A stretch of DNA of 64,000 nt, from assembly GCA_023653785.1 (NCBI GenBank), contig JAMKCH010071803.1, forward strand, positions 62,001 through 126,000, written 5' to 3'. Positions within the stretch are counted from its first letter, which is position 1, and each line of letters opens with the position of its first letter. Position numbers and translations under genes: made by a program. The stretch comes from Ophioderma brevispina. Taxonomy: Eukaryota > Echinodermata > Ophiuroidea > Amphilepidida > Ophiodermatidae. The notes beneath the pieces were generated by a model that searched no databases, had not been told where the DNA came from, and worked only from the letters and a program-made list of their open reading frames with translations. Below, in pieces: positions 1 to 12,849 of this stretch.

Positions 1-1790
1 AGTATTCTAATTTATATAATAAGAATGTCATAGTTATAGTGTCAAAAGCCTTAGAATAAATCTAAGAAAATATCCAATTGTTGTTTCATTAATGTCAGCC
101 GCCTTGTAACATTGTCCCTATCAAATACTTGACCATCTGTGTAGGTAGTTTGTCTAAAGCCAAATTGCCTTTTTATTTCTAATGTTAACCTTATCAATAA
201 AGATGAACACTGTTAAATACAAGTCGCTCTGAATTTTGGAAAAGCAAGGCAATTGAAACAGGTCGATAATTAGAGTAATTTCAGCATTGTCTTTTTTATA
301 TGGGGACCCTTTAGGCTTTTTAAAGTCCATGCGGCCACAGTTCCTTTGTAATCGATAAATTGAATATCATTGCAAGTGGCGTACTGATTTGCTTTACCTA
401 TTTTTTTTAACTAACTAAATTACTTATTCCGTCATGACCCGGACTTTTTTGGTTGGGATCGAAATTTCCAATATTTTTTTCAATTTCATTTCAATTATGG
501 CATAAAAACAAGTTGTTTTGTATTGGATTTGACCAATACTCATGATAATTTTTATTTCCTTGTTCATTTTTGGCTGCTGAATTTAGGTCCAGCGTTAATT
601 GAAAAAATATTGAAGTCGTCTGATTGTGTTTTTGGGTCATTTATAACGTCACCATTCTCATTTTTTTGAATATTGTTTTGATTACAAGTTGATTTTGTAC
701 GGCCGAGGATATATTGATTATTTTTTTCCAATTTTGTTTCTGTCATTTTTGTGGATTGATTTAAATTTCGTTCTCATACTTTCCGCTTATGCCTTTCTTA
801 TTAATTATGTATTCATTCTTATTAGTAATTTTATTAAAAAAAAAAAAAAAAAAAAAGGGAAGTTTTTAATATTTCTATACAATTTTGTTTTTATTGTTTT
901 ATACTTTTTAGTTAACCCGTGGTTAGCCATGGAGATATTGGATCCTTTTTTCTATTATACTGATTTTTTTCAATGGTATACTTCATTCGATTGATCATTA
1001 AATATTGAAATAAACTGTCTGTATCCATCATTAACATTGTCATTATGTAGAGTTATCAGACCATTAACATTAGCTACCTTTGCTTCAAATGTATAATTCC
1101 TACTTTGTGTACTTTCTTTTATAAGTTGGCCCTCAGAAGCATTTTTGTCTTTTTACCATCCATACCGTTGAAACAATTGTTGAAAGTGGGTCACTAACAT
1201 CATTGACTACTATCAGAGAAGACACTTATTATTGTTAGTTATTATGTGCTCAATTAACGTTGCACTGTGATCAGTGATTCTGGTTGGCTTAGTAAATCAC
1301 CGGTAAAGTTACAGGATAAAATCATATTTTAAGTATCCATGAGGTGGTCATGTGATCTTCTTTTAATAATCTATGTTAAAATCTCCATGATGTAGGTTTC
1401 CTTATTTTCCTTCACAACATCATTTAAATTGGGTTGATTTCATCAATAAAATAGTCAATGGATGTATGAGCGGCTGTATATGAACCATCACTATGTTTCT
1501 TTGGTTTTCACGATTAATTTCAATAAACAGGATTCATAGTTGGTTGTAGATTTATTTAAATCTTGCCTTACTTTGTATTTAACAGTTTTTCGATATATAA
1601 ACCCTACGCCCCCTTTTTTCGGCGATGGTCCCCTATTTGTTTCACTCAAAAAACTATCCTGCTAAATAAATACTAAATTCATGGGGCTTTTCCTTCAATG
1701 ATTTCTGTGTATTCCTATAACCGTGAAATTATGACCTATTTCCTTTAGCATTCGTTGAACTTCCTCAAAATTTCGTGAACTTCTCACATC
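1..1790 (-). pseudogene. Decayed non-LTR retrotransposon ORF2 (endonuclease to start of reverse transcriptase)
   Basis: Read on the minus strand, scattered frames spell out a LINE ORF2 in the correct order. A GGVG-type endonuclease stretch lies near 1600. GDFNID is at 1369-1386 and the following PTRITDHSAT block at about 1256-1288; both are typical of apurinic-like endonuclease domains. A PWLT-type linker lies near 920-960, and SPGHDGIS, the start of the RT domain, at about 426-448. QFGFR is near 157-171, and a DL-KAFDTI-like RT motif A, split by a one-base shift, near 28-75. Stops and frameshifts are frequent, so it is dead. The 3' part of the RT should continue to the left of the window. 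An A-run on the plus strand (about 838-857) lies inside it. Family-level identity (CR1/L2/jockey type) is not resolved by eye. Confidence 0.72.
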
Positions 1791-1799
1791 TACAGGCAT

Positions 1800-2223
1800 G
1801 GCCGTAGCCAGGGGGTGCTTGGTGCGACGCACCCCCCCCCCCAAAATGACAAAGTCCGCTTTATGATGTTTGAGTCCGCTTTGCCATGTTTAAGGTCGCG
1901 TGTTTGTCAATTAAAAGTTTGTCTAAGGGTTGTGGGTGCATGGTATATTAATGATTAAGCATGACTAAGCAGCTATTAACCATCGCATTGCGATTGTCGT
2001 TGTTACTAATACTGTTTGTTTTTCTCAACGCTGCGACGAAATTTCTTTCCTCTTCACCCCCCCCCCCCCCCCCCCCCATATCTTCAGAATTTGGAGACGA
2101 CGTGACAAAATTTTGGGTCCCAACCGCGTGCGCGCGAGCCTAACTTTTTTTTTTTGGGGTACGCCAAAGTCCGCTCTGCAATCCGCACCCACCCCCCCCC
2201 GCATAAATTCCTGGCTACGGGCC
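1800..2223. mobile_element. Inverted-repeat element with GGCCGTAGCCAGG termini (MITE-like)
   Basis: The element begins GGCCGTAGCCAGG and ends with the near-complement CCTGGCTACGGGCC. Next to the ends are poly-C tracts, and the words AAAGTCCGC and CCGCTTT appear near both ends. It is about 424 bp and has no coding capacity; the short open frames across it are spurious. It sits at the 5' edge of the decayed LINE to its left. No convincing target duplication was found, so the superfamily is unassigned. Confidence 0.6.
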
Positions 2224-2484
2224 TTGCTATCACGATTGATGAGAGAATATTCCATTTGTCCGGTGACAAGACAATGTCGATTAAAAGGTAACAACCCTTT
2301 TTGGTCAGTAAAATCTCAAGTTGTTAAAAAACCTTACCCATTGTTGTTTTTATCAACGGAAGATTATTGTTCCCTTTTTGATCAGTGCATGCAAACGCTA
2401 GTATCAACTTAGTGGAGGGAAATGTGTACTCCCAAGATATCTCAAAACATTACCACCATTTAAGCCCAGTATTTTATTTCACAA

Positions 2485-2885
2485 GTCAAGATCGGCCAAA
2501 GTGAATGTACACATATATATTGAATTCAGATAGCCGCCAAACGAAATAAGTTTCAACTTTAATGTAATGTTTATAATAGATAACCTCAGTATCACAAACA
2601 TGGGTATTGCCCACCGTTTTTTTTTGGCGCTATAATTGTTATATTCAGAAGATACAGGCTGAAGTAATTTACATTTTGATTCAAGATGGCCGGCCCACAA
2701 ATGCTGCAACTTAAAATAAGGGTTTTCTTTAGAAACCTTAGTAACACAAACAGAGTATTGTCACCATTTTTTAGCGGCTCTATGGTTATTCCTGTAAATT
2801 AAGATACAGGGCTAAAGTATATTCAACATGCCGGCCATTTTGAATTCAAGATGGGCCGCCAAACAAAATTTCTGGCACTTTATTT
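2485..2885. repeat. Diverged tandem repeat of about 170 bp with AAGATGGCCG words
   Basis: Two to three poor copies of one unit follow each other. Each contains a CAAGATGGCCGGCC-like word, an AACCT(C/T)AGTA(T/A)CACAAAC block, a TTGCCCACC or TTGTCACC block ending in a T run and GGCGCT, and an AAGATACAGG block. No coding potential is visible. Confidence 0.5.
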
Positions 2886-4039
2886 TTTTTTTTTTTTTTG
2901 CGCTCGGAATTGTGAGTAGGGTAAGTGATAAGTATGTTTATGGTCGCCATATCTGCCGCTTGCTCTTTTGGATAGCGATCACATCTTGTCCCGTGGATTG
3001 AATTCATACTTTACTCTGATTGTCAAGTACCGGAAGTGTGACGTTTGTGTAAAAAGAACTATTAATATCTCAGGTCTTATTGTATATTGTTTTATTGGTA
3101 ATTGAGAATGGTGATGTTATTACTCCTTAGGAAAAAAAATCCGCGATATTCAGTTTCGTCGTTTTAATATGAATTACAGTATCAAGTTACAGAGCCTAGA
3201 TACAAAGGATACTTTAACCAGCCAAGTCCTTGGCAATGACATAATAAATACTATTACACATTGTGAAGGCTTTGTGAATAAAAACACTGAAGTAGTTTTA
3301 ATTACTTTTTTAAAACACGAGTTTGGTTCAATCAAGTATGTTCTAATTTCGAACAAAAGAATTGCTAAAAGACGTAAAGTTGATCCCTGATTTTTTTTGA
3401 AGGAGACATAGTCTGAGGGATTTTGCAATTTTTCTTCTTTAAAGCCTGCAATTTTTTCCAAGGTGAAATTTGGCCCTCTTCTACCAATTCTAGATCAATA
3501 ACGAAGTCTAAAACCTGAGCCCTTTCTCTTCAAAATTATTATAGATACTATATAAATTATACCATACACCCATCCTTTAGATATAATTATACCATATAAA
3601 CATCGTTTAATGATGCTTTCCCCTATACCTCTCTCCCGCTCTCCCTCAACTCAAATATCGATAATCTCCTTCTCTTCGTATTTAACCACATTCAGACAGC
3701 GTCGTAACGAGCAATGATTAATATAAAAATAATACCGTATTATTATTCAACTCACCCTGGTATTCGTCTTTAAAAGATTAAAACCCGGTGCTTACTTCGT
3801 CGAGATAGGGTATTTTTCAAACATATTATTTTCGATATCGAAATTAGTAATATTTGAAGTGTTAACTATTGTTCGATATCGCAATTTTTGTAGTATTTTG
3901 GTATATTACTAATATCGATATCAAAAGTTGTAGTATTTGGTCCCCTCAAGAATGTTGGTAGTTTTTCCTAATAAACACGACGTGCACGTATGTTATTGTT
4001 ATATTCTCTGCTTTATTAACTCGATGTACGCGTACGTAG
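2886..4039. other. No gene recognised; AT-rich intergenic DNA
   Basis: Short frames near 3169-3461 overlap on both strands and match no family I recognise. Around 3830-3960, short CGATATCGA-like words and TAGTATTTGG blocks repeat loosely. I see no promoter, RNA gene or exon that I could defend. Confidence 0.5.
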
Positions 4040-4146
4040 GAGCTGAAAAAAACAAAGTTTACTGTCCATATGATATAAAAATTTCAACTTAAACTTTTTT
4101 AGGTAATTCGGGCAGTGTGGACGAGCTGTGGATCACAAAATGGCCC
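4040..4146 (-). mobile_element. Half copy of a TTAA-type MITE (AGGGGCATTCGTGATCC family)
   Basis: On the minus strand this reads from a TTAA flank (4147-4150) into GGGCCATTTTGTGATCCACAGC, an ACCTAAAAAA block and TTTTTATATCATA. The same order of blocks is seen at the left end of the full element at 49402-49759. The other half is missing, so it is a truncated relative. Confidence 0.55.
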
Positions 4147-4282
4147 TTAAGCTGAATGCAGAGGGAAAGGGTGCAGTTCTGTTTCGTTCTGAAAGTATAA
4201 GTTATGATAATGCAACGCGTGCAATTTCTCTTTTGACTGTTTAGAATTCTTCAAGGTTGAAATGAACTCGTTTAAACTATAC

Positions 4283-4807
4283 AGCAATATTAGCACATTT
4301 TTTTGAAGAGCGCCGCCAATTAGTTTCCCAAATTTGATATTTTGCCAGCTATGTTGGTAATTGTCTAAAACTAACCCTGCGAACGAGAATGCGATTTTTG
4401 CATTAGAATTGTGATCCTAGATTGTACTTAACGTCAGAGCTTGAAATGCTAAGTTTTATGTCCCCCCCCCCGCCCAGTATGAAAATAGTGCCACCTCACA
4501 AGAAATGACCTCTAACTTGTACTTTCCTGAACCAATAAAACAACTAATAGATGAGCCGTAGATCCGACTGGCTCTATTTTCCCTGCTATTTCATATTGGA
4601 AGGCCGTTTCCAGCAGCCGTTGAATTATTATCGGGGATCCGATATTAACTAGTCTAGTTACACAAAAATTCCTTCGTTTGCGACACATAGACATGTAAGA
4701 CTCTCATTCACAAGTATGGTTTACTAGCCAAGTTACCAATGCAACCGTGTAAAATCTTAATTTTTTTGAATATTGGTGCGCTCTTCAAAAAATTTGCTAA
4801 TATTGCT
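4283..4807 (-). mobile_element. Inverted-repeat MITE with AGCAATATTAGCACA termini
   Basis: The left end reads AGCAATATTAGCACATTT and then TGAAGAGCGCC. The right end is its complement (GGTGCGCTCTTCAAAAAA, then TTTGCTAATATTGCT) followed by TTAA at 4808-4811. Internal blocks (TTTGCGACACATAGACATG, CTTCGTTTGC, TTCCAATATGA in complement) recur in opposite orientation around 60624-60850, which shows a second family member there. It is non-coding and about 525 bp. The left flank is not TTAA, so the target duplication is damaged or absent. Confidence 0.68.
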
Positions 4808-4811
4808 TTAA

Positions 4812-7800
4812 CTAAGGCAAAAGCAAAAAAATATGAAAATACACAAACCACAACAGGTTTCATTCAATTTAGTGATATACACCTTAGTTGGCCAAAGGTC
4901 AAAAGGTCCGACTCTTTTGGAAACATTTTCTTTCATGATAAATATTATAATGTTGTGCTTCAATATCTCTATCATGAATAAATGCGACAAGCAAGAAATT
5001 TCTTTGTCTATCTCGTTTTTCTGGCTCCTGGTTTGTGAATTACCTGTTAACTTGTTTACTGTACTAAAATTGGGAATTTCCCTATAAATTGGTACACGCT
5101 GCATTTCGGGAGCCCCCTAAAAGAGCCATAAAATGAAAATGAAATACTGAACTCGTGATTTTTGACAATGGTGATTGATAGTAAATATTTGTTAATAGAA
5201 GTATTAATAATATTTAAAAGCGTTAAATATTTTTAATATTTTTTTCATCAGGGAACATCATTTGTGACTCACACTGTACTTCAACTCTGAAGTAGACGCA
5301 TAGAAATTCGCGTAATTTTACGATAATCCTGCGACTAGTGAAAAGCGGACGTGCTAAGTCGACAGACGTATTTTTTCTTACGTTTTGAAGAAGTCTTACG
5401 TCCATCCTAAGTTTTGGGAACGCATAAATCGTAGCGTGTGAAACCTTTAGCGACGCAAAAGTTAAGATAGAAACAGGCTACGACTGTCGTACGACCACTT
5501 TCGGGAACGGACCCCTTGTTGGTAGAAATATAAGGCCTTTTTCCACCTGATGCTGGCAGCACTATGTTGGCAGCACTGCCAAAGGCATCTTCATGATCGA
5601 GCCATGTTACATGCACGGTCTTAGAATTGGCCTGGCAGGATTAATAATGTTTCAGTGCACCATTGTATTGGGTCGGTGAAATCCGCTAATACCCTGCTTA
5701 AAATTGCTTTCTGAAACGTGGTGTCGATTGAGATTATTCTCAATACAAATTTTCAAACACGTTTTGCCTCTATACTTTGATTGAAGATTTTCCACAGCAC
5801 AAGAGAGAGCAATCATCCGAAAATTACTGGGGTTGTTGTAATCCCTTTTTTCGCAGTCATGCCGCTACACAACTTTGAGGCCACAAATTGTTTGTTGATA
5901 TTTTTAAGAGCAAGCATAATTTCTATTTCTCAATGAATTCATACAATCTATATCCCATCGTAATCGATAAATATTCATTGTTATTGTGTAGTAAGAAGAC
6001 ATCGGTGCCGGCATCGGGGGAATTCGGAAACCAGAAGATGACCTAAAAGTGCCTGCGCGCACATACACGCAGTGCCTCAGCTGACTCGACCCGGCACAAT
6101 TCCCGCGGCGTGCCCGGGAACTCCCCACAACATGGCAGCACAACAATAACCGTGCATGTAATGTGCTCCGTAGCCTCGTAGCCACACGTATATGCGCGTA
6201 TATCATGTCATATTTTGTCATTCAGCGGCTATATTCTAGTTTTATTTTATCTGTTTAATCCTGCAGTATGCCTATTCATTGTTCCTGTCTCTTATTTTAA
6301 GATGATTGTGCAAAACTACATGCATGACAAAAGACCAAAAATAAACAATAACATATAGCTTGAATTGAGAATATCTTGAGCATGTTTAAATTCACACCAA
6401 GCAAGCAAAGAAAGCAAAAAAAAAAAAAACTTGAATAAAACTTATTTGAAAACAATTAGAAAAATATGGGTTACTATAAATAGGCAATTAATTCCACATG
6501 TAGCATAGGCCCTATATGTATGCTAACCAACCCTTTTTTCATCTTGATAAATACGCTTTTGACTTTGGAGTAAAAGCCTGTTTGTTTTAATAGTTGGATA
6601 GTAGTCAAATCAAAGGATTTAATTTTTTTACGAAATACATGTACTTCAAATACACACAAGGTAGCAAATATTAACATAAAGATAGAAATTTGGCTAAAAG
6701 TATCAATGTGTCCTTGTCAATTGTGCTTATTTTATTATTAAAACAGACTTGAGTTATAACTTAGAACATAATCAGGCCTTAATTTAAAAGATTGCCACAC
6801 CCAACAAAACACAGCTTTTTAATTGTTTTAATGGACCCGATTGACACACATACAGCCAATTTAGCAAATTCCCTCTATTATTTCCACAAGTCCTCCCCTT
6901 GTCTCAACATTCTCTGCTTAATAGCCACACTTTCAATTCCTTTCCCACGTTTTCAAATATACGAGCGAGAATAATCTAACCATTTCTTGAGTACAAAAAA
7001 TGATTAATTTAAATCTAATTATAATAATGTTCAATATAAATTTAAAAATTACAAAAACATGATTTATTCATGATTGAAACGTGCAATTCTTTTAAAAGGA
7101 TTTTTATTATGAATTATGGAAGAATTTTACTTGGGATGTCCAAGATGTTGGCGGGGAACTTGCTGAAATGGTTTTGCCATAACGTTGGTTGGTACAAGGC
7201 ATTTTCTTTATCAAAACCGTACGTAATCCCCAGCAGGATCCAGGAGCCGTTTTAGAGTCTCACGCTTCACAACCAGGCCCGAGCCATGATTTTTTCTGGG
7301 GGCCAGGCGGATTTTTCCAAAAGTGGACCTTTTTTCCCAAAATGTGTACCTTTTCACAATAGAGGGTTTGTAAATTTGGCCAAAAGTGGACCTTTTGCCC
7401 AAATATTCCCTCTTTTGCCAAAAAAAGCCTACAAACCCCATAGTTATACCCTATCTCGCTTCGCTCGCACATCATCAGTTTTTGTGTAACCTTTTTTGGA
7501 ATTTTGGAGATTTGGTTAGTACAAATCGCATCCCCCAATGATCATGCTTACGCCCGCGGTCGAAAGCCAGGTGAGCTTTGAATGGCCAAGAGGGATTTGA
7601 GTCTCCTACCGGTTTAAAATTAATCCGCATTTCGGTTTGAAAATGATGGCCCTGACTTCTTGTGTACAACGTTCCGTTGACTAGACGTTACACCGAAGTC
7701 CCAAAAATTGGTTTAAAATGTTTTTTCTTTTTTTTTTCTTCTCTGCGCGTATTCCTCCGCGATCGTCGTTCTGTAATTTTTTTAAAAGTATATACGTGGA

Positions 7801-8555
7801 AGGGCGGTCCATAAAAGTGTTTGCGATCGTCACCATAACTCATTTTTTTTCGAAAAGCCTTCTTACGAGTTTAATTTTTTTAGTTTCGGTGTATTTCATC
7901 AAGAAGTTTTATAAAATCGTTTTTTTAATTATGGGACAAATTAAGTCATTTTTGAACTTGGAATTTTTTGCATTTGAAATCTTCAAATTATGAACTGTGA
8001 TAAATTCTTGTCATGTGTGCACATAAACAAGTTTGAGGTGAAGATGTATAGAAAAGGAGATGTTTGTGTTATTTTAAGGGTGGTTGTGGTGTATCATGCA
8101 TGCAATGCATGCTAATTGTGTACCGATGTTTTGACGTGGGCATAACTTGCAGATAACACTAGGCCTACTCCATTGTTCTGACCTATGATTGGGGGGGGGG
8201 CAGGGTATTAATTCTATCTGGTCGGTAGGGGAATTGACATTGGTTACAACTTAAATACTGCCAATTATAGTAGACCTTCACCCATCTGTGTCACCTCTAG
8301 TACTTTTCCGAGGGGTATTAGCATCGAATGAGGGGATTCCGGATGTGCAGTGGCGGTAAAAAAAATAAAATTCCTCCCACGCTAAATCCATTGAAGCATG
8401 TAGTCCGATAGCAGAGAAAAATCAATTTCTGTGCCTTATGTAAACTCATTTAAACGCCTTTATAGCTACATATTTGAAAAACTCATTTAAACCCTTAGGC
8501 TACATTAACTCCACACATTCTGACTAAATCGTATTTGCTCCAATGGCATCCAATG
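4812..8555. other. No gene recognised; unique and low-complexity AT-rich DNA
   Basis: I could not assign any of the short frames here, including those near 4833-5104, 5904-6221 and 7718-7993. At 7290-7420 there is a phrase repeated with variation, AAAGTGGACCTTTT flanked by CCAAA words, apparently a degenerate repeat. Similar gCCCaaAttTTG-type text occurs near 15280-15400. A small palindrome, GCATGCAATGCATGC, is at about 8098-8112. Confidence 0.5.
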
Positions 8556-9805
8556 TAACAGACAGCCAGCAGTATCAATAAAGTTTTTGGGGGGGTTCAA
8601 AAAAAATTAATGGGCATTTTTTTGTTACCAGCTGGCAACCATGTCAGATCACTGCTCATATGGTATATTTTCTCATAAGAGTTGTTTGCCAAAAATACAA
8701 ATTATTTTTTGGCCTTTTTGGGAAAAAAAGATGATTTTTGGCCAAAAATCTGATTTTTTGGAGATTTTGAAATGTTTGTTGATATCTTCAAACAAGCTTA
8801 TCAAGAAGACCACTTTAAGTAATTGGACGAGATTTAATGTCTTAAATACAAATTAAAGATAATTAAAATAAAGAAATAAAATCATTCCAGATCATTTAAG
8901 GTCATTTTTTTTTCCATCAAAATATTGTTATCTTTGGAACTTATGATGCACATAACATGTTTAAAGTAGACGAATGCATCAAAAACACTAACAACACATG
9001 TTCTGTTTGAACCCTAAAGGGTGAATGCTGTTATTTTAATACGTTGAAATTACCGTAGTGATACGTGTAAGGGTGCAATCTAGGGTATGTTACAATGATT
9101 GCTGATAGGATCCTCGGATGAACATGCAGCATAGTGTGTTTGGTCCGAAAATTGGATTGTTTGATTTCACTGTATTGGGTAACTAGAGTTTTGTATAGTT
9201 TTTAGATGAAAGTCAGTTTTTAAATTAAAACCATAGGGGCTAAATTTTTAGTCATAATTATCTAATTAATGTAGTAAAAAACCAAAGAAAATTTAAAGCA
9301 GTCGCACCAGCGCAATTTAAGGTCAGTTTTTCTCAAAATATTTTTATTAATATTTTTCAACTAATGATGTACATAACATGTTAAAAGTAAGCACAAACAT
9401 AAAAACCATTAACACAATTCTGTTTGACATAAAGTGTGAATTCGTTTGCTTTAAGTAGAAATTAAAGTAGTGTTAACTTAAAGGGGGGCAATCTAGGATA
9501 TGTACAATGATGCTATACATCGGAGAAAACATCACATAGTGATTTTTGTCCGAAAATTGGATTTTCTGATTTCACTGTATTTGTTATGGGCTATATATAG
9601 TCATAATCTAACAAATTAATGTGTCAAAAAAAGAAAATAAAAACATTTACAGAGATTTAAGGTCATTTTTCTCAAACAATGTATATTTGAACTAAGATGT
9701 AGAAAAAATGGTAAGTAAGCACAAACATCATTAAAACATGTTAAAAACAGTTTTGACTGACCGAAAATACAATGCTCCCACTTTTTAATTAGAATAAAAT
9801 CTGTG
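8556..9805 (+). repeat. Left inverted terminal repeat of DIRS-like copy 1
   Basis: After the terminal TAACAGACAGCC and an ATTTTTGGCCAAAAATC-type palindromic patch (about 8690-8765), a unit of about 350-410 bp is repeated. The copies start near 8890, 9310 and 9660 (the last more diverged). Each unit carries ATTTAAGGTCA, GATGTACATAACATG, TCTGTTTGA, GGGGCAATCTAGG, GTCCGAAAATTGG and ATTAATGTAGTAAAAAA. The complement of this series is found at 12850-13720. Confidence 0.78.
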
Positions 9806-10459
9806 TTACCTTTAAGGGGGCATCTGGGTAGTTAAATAAGTGTTTCGTCAACACGAATAATTCAAAATGGTGATTTTGGACTGAAAATTTGATGGTGGTT
9901 TCTAATTTTCCCTGTAAATGTACTTACTTGATACTTTCAACATAGCTTTAGTTAAAAATCATTGATTTGTTTATTATGACCAAAGGTGTCTTCAAATTTT
10001 TTCAATGTATAAAAAACAAAGACAATTTAAAGTATATGGTCTGTTAAGACATCTGCCTCCCCCAATTATGTTAATTTGAATAAAATCAGCCGACTTAATG
10101 ACAGGGAACATCCAGACGTACGAAGGATTAACCTAATTAATTTTCAATAAATAAAAATTTTACTTTTTATATATAAATAAATAAGCACTCTTAAACAGCC
10201 TATAGAAGATAAATTACCTAATTACCAAAGTTCAGTAAAGTATTACTTTACTTGCTGTAAAAGCTTGCCCAAAGAATAATGTACTGATTTCACTACAAAT
10301 GAACACCTTGTATTGTATCATGCTTACATGAGAATTAACTTTGTTCACAACAATAGCAATATATGATCATTCAATCTGGTAAGTGGATCCATTATTTATG
10401 CCATTGGTCTAAAACTATTGTTAGCCGGTACTGTAAAACATCCTCATCTTTCATCATTC

Positions 10460-10870
10460 TTACGAACGGGCGCGTCAAAGATCGGGTGGGAGCCCACCGC
10501 CAAGGAAGCTGGCCAAGCACCACATCAACAAGTTGGAGCTGTGGGCAGTTTCCTCTGGCGCTGAGACAGACTCTTCCATCTAGTTCAAGGGAAGTCCCGT
10601 CCTAGTCCAGTGCGACAGCATGTCGGTCGTCTCATAAACAAGCAGGGAGAACCAGGATTCGCAAACCCTTTGCCTACAAGACAGTCAAGCTGGATGGTGT
10701 CTCCGTCTCGAATCGGGGCCATCGAGAGTCCGGGGGTCCGTCGGTGATGGCACCTCAACGCCCAAGATATTCAGAATATTTTCAACGTCTGGAAACACCC
10801 CCTCACGTGGGGGCAAACCGCCTCAATGCCCAGCTCCCGACATACTGCTCATAGGCCAGGGACCCAGCGG
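10460..10870 (+). pseudogene. DIRS-type RNase H remnant, copy 1
   Basis: Broken frames give the start of a DIRS RNase H (GCGTCAA..GGTGGGAGCCCAC, a DAS..GWGAH-like box, near 10470-10500). Then come an HHIN-LELWAV block (about 10523-10560) and a CDSMSVVS-INKQGG block around 10608-10660, followed by an LPTYCS-like tail near 10840. In this family the RNase H removes the RNA strand after reverse transcription. Single-base indels interrupt it several times. Coding similarity begins at the first RNase H motif, and no RT precedes it. Confidence 0.7.
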
Positions 10871-11079
10871 CCCTTTACCAGGACACCTGACAATGGGGTG
10901 GGACGGATTCACAGTATACGCCTTCCCGCCGATCGCCCTAGTTTTCCTCGAGTTCCTTCTCAAGTTTCACCAGGACAAGCAACTGGCCGCATGATTCTGT
11001 GTGCCCGAATTGGCCTCGGCAACCGTGTTTCCAAGATCATGTCCGCTGCTGTACGCCAACCCGTTGACGCTTCCAACGA

Positions 11080-12245
11080 TGAAGGACCTTGATTCAAGAC
11101 TCGGGGGGGGGTGTCTCCTTCCTATGGAGACTCTGAAGGCGTCACCCTGCCTGCATGGCCAATTTCTCCCGTCCTACAGAGCAGCAGGCCTTTTCGCTCC
11201 AAGCTGGCCTCGTCTGGCGGGAGAGGCAAGGATACCTACAGAAACCTTAATAATTCCAGACCTGGGCCAAGTACGGAACTGGTGCAGGGATCACCAAGTG
11301 GACCCTCTGCGCAGCAACTCTACAGGAGTGTGCGGACTCCCGATGGCAGTTTCGAGATGGAGCCAAACCACGCACAGTCAGGAGTTGCCGCACGGCAGTA
11401 GGAGCCATTCATCTGGGGTTTGGCGGAGGCATCACCGTGTCTAACCGCAATGCGCTTCATGACCTCATCAAGGAATGCTACATCGACGGGCCGCCTGATC
11501 GCTCTCTGGTACCAGCATTGGACCTGCCAACAGTCCTACTTATGAGCCTCTTCACCATGCGTCTCTAGCGGACACCCACCAAGAGACTCTCTTTCCTTGT
11601 CGCCGCAGCATCAGGCAGGAGAGTATCGGATAGCCATGCTCTGTCTATAGCCGAGACTCACCTCACCTTCACAGGGAACCGCCGCTAGCCTTCTTCCCCT
11701 ATCAGGTTACCTGTCCAGATCAATTCGCAGCTTCACTCCACCCCGATCATCTCCCATATCTCCGACAATCTTCAGGGTTCCAGCGATGAGGACCCGGTGG
11801 TCCAGTTAGACCTTGAGTTTTACCCAGCAAGACTCGCCTATAGGGGGGTCTCATCGACCACTCTTTTTCCTCACAACTCAGAAGCCGTGTCGGCCCGGCT
11901 CCAAGCACTTAACCGATGAATCGTGGCAGTCATAAGGAGAGCCTAGCTAGTTCGGAGGTTCGTCTGATGGGGACGCACATAGAGCTCACGACGTAAGATC
12001 TCAGGCGGCTGCTTGGGCCTCCAACCGGGGGGGAGCTTCTTATACAAGATGTCATGGACGCTATTGGATGGGCTTGTCCTTCACATCCACAATTTTATCT
12101 CCGAGATGTCCTAGTACCAGGGGTTCGACGGCAGCTAGGTTCCTATCATCACTTTCCCCTCGTCAGCACCAGAGCAAGCCTCCACATCTTCATCGCCACA
12201 GCTCCAGTAGCACTTTACCCCTTGAAGTCTGTAAGTCGGTAACTA
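11080..12245 (+). pseudogene. DIRS-type tyrosine recombinase remnant, copy 1
   Basis: The N-terminal part shows an RNWCRDHQVDPLRA-like segment (about 11265-11330) and a VGAIHRGFG segment near 11400. The catalytic core follows. AASGRRVSD is at about 11608-11635 (first catalytic Arg in GRR, 11614-11622), and AHDVRSQAAAWA carries the H-x-x-R box at 11987-11998. FYLRDV puts the catalytic Tyr at 12096-12098. These are the R..HxxR..Y residues that tyrosine recombinases use to integrate a circular DNA intermediate. Frameshifts break the frame, so no working enzyme is encoded. It lies downstream of RNase H, the standard DIRS order. Confidence 0.82.
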
Positions 12246-12849
12246 TTCTATTATTGGTTTGTTCAACCTTCTCTCGGCGAGACCATAATCCACCATAGCT
12301 CCACTTTCCTTATGGCCCGAGCACTTTGTATCCGGGTTGACTCTAACCAGTTGCAATCTGTGGCATAAGTCGGCTTGAATGGGAACGTACTGGGAGATGT
12401 AGGTGATTCCCCTCTCCCGGGGGAGATTCTATAAACCATAATTCCGTAACTTACCATTCAAGCCTGACGCTGCCCCCTGTCCGGGCCGCTGCGCGCGCCC
12501 GGAGGGGCTTACGGTGTTTCCGCTCTTCCCCCTGTTTGAGGTCAAACCCGGTGGAAAGAGGATACCAAAATGATCCAGAATCAGTTTTCTAGATCATCGC
12601 CCCCCGATGCGTGCGCAGTCATTGTCTTCAAACTTTCCAGTGGTAACTTCTTGGTGTCCTGGTGTCCTACAGATTATCCGAAATTAGGAACACAAAGACA
12701 AAGTCTTGAAATATTGTATATGTGTAAGACCTTTTAATCAAAAATCTTATAGAATAATTGAGTAAAACGATCAAGTGAATGCAATGGTTTAGCAAAATCA
12801 AAATAAATGCTTGTGGAGGGTCCAATGGGTTTTCCTCCGTCATGGGAAA
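12246..12849. other. 3' non-coding part of DIRS-like copy 1
   Basis: This connects the recombinase end to the right inverted repeat. It holds a GC-rich patch (about 12470-12520, CCTGTCCGGGCCGCTGCG) and a short direct echo, ATGATCCAGAA..CTAGATCATCG, that could fold (12570-12605). The corresponding tract exists in copy 2 at about 20850-21460, so it is part of the element. Confidence 0.6.

Noticed and set aside
10826..11444. Overlapping plus-strand frames of 88-147 residues as separate genes
   Set aside because: They are mostly out-of-frame readings of the DIRS RNase H/recombinase pseudogene, created by one-base shifts.
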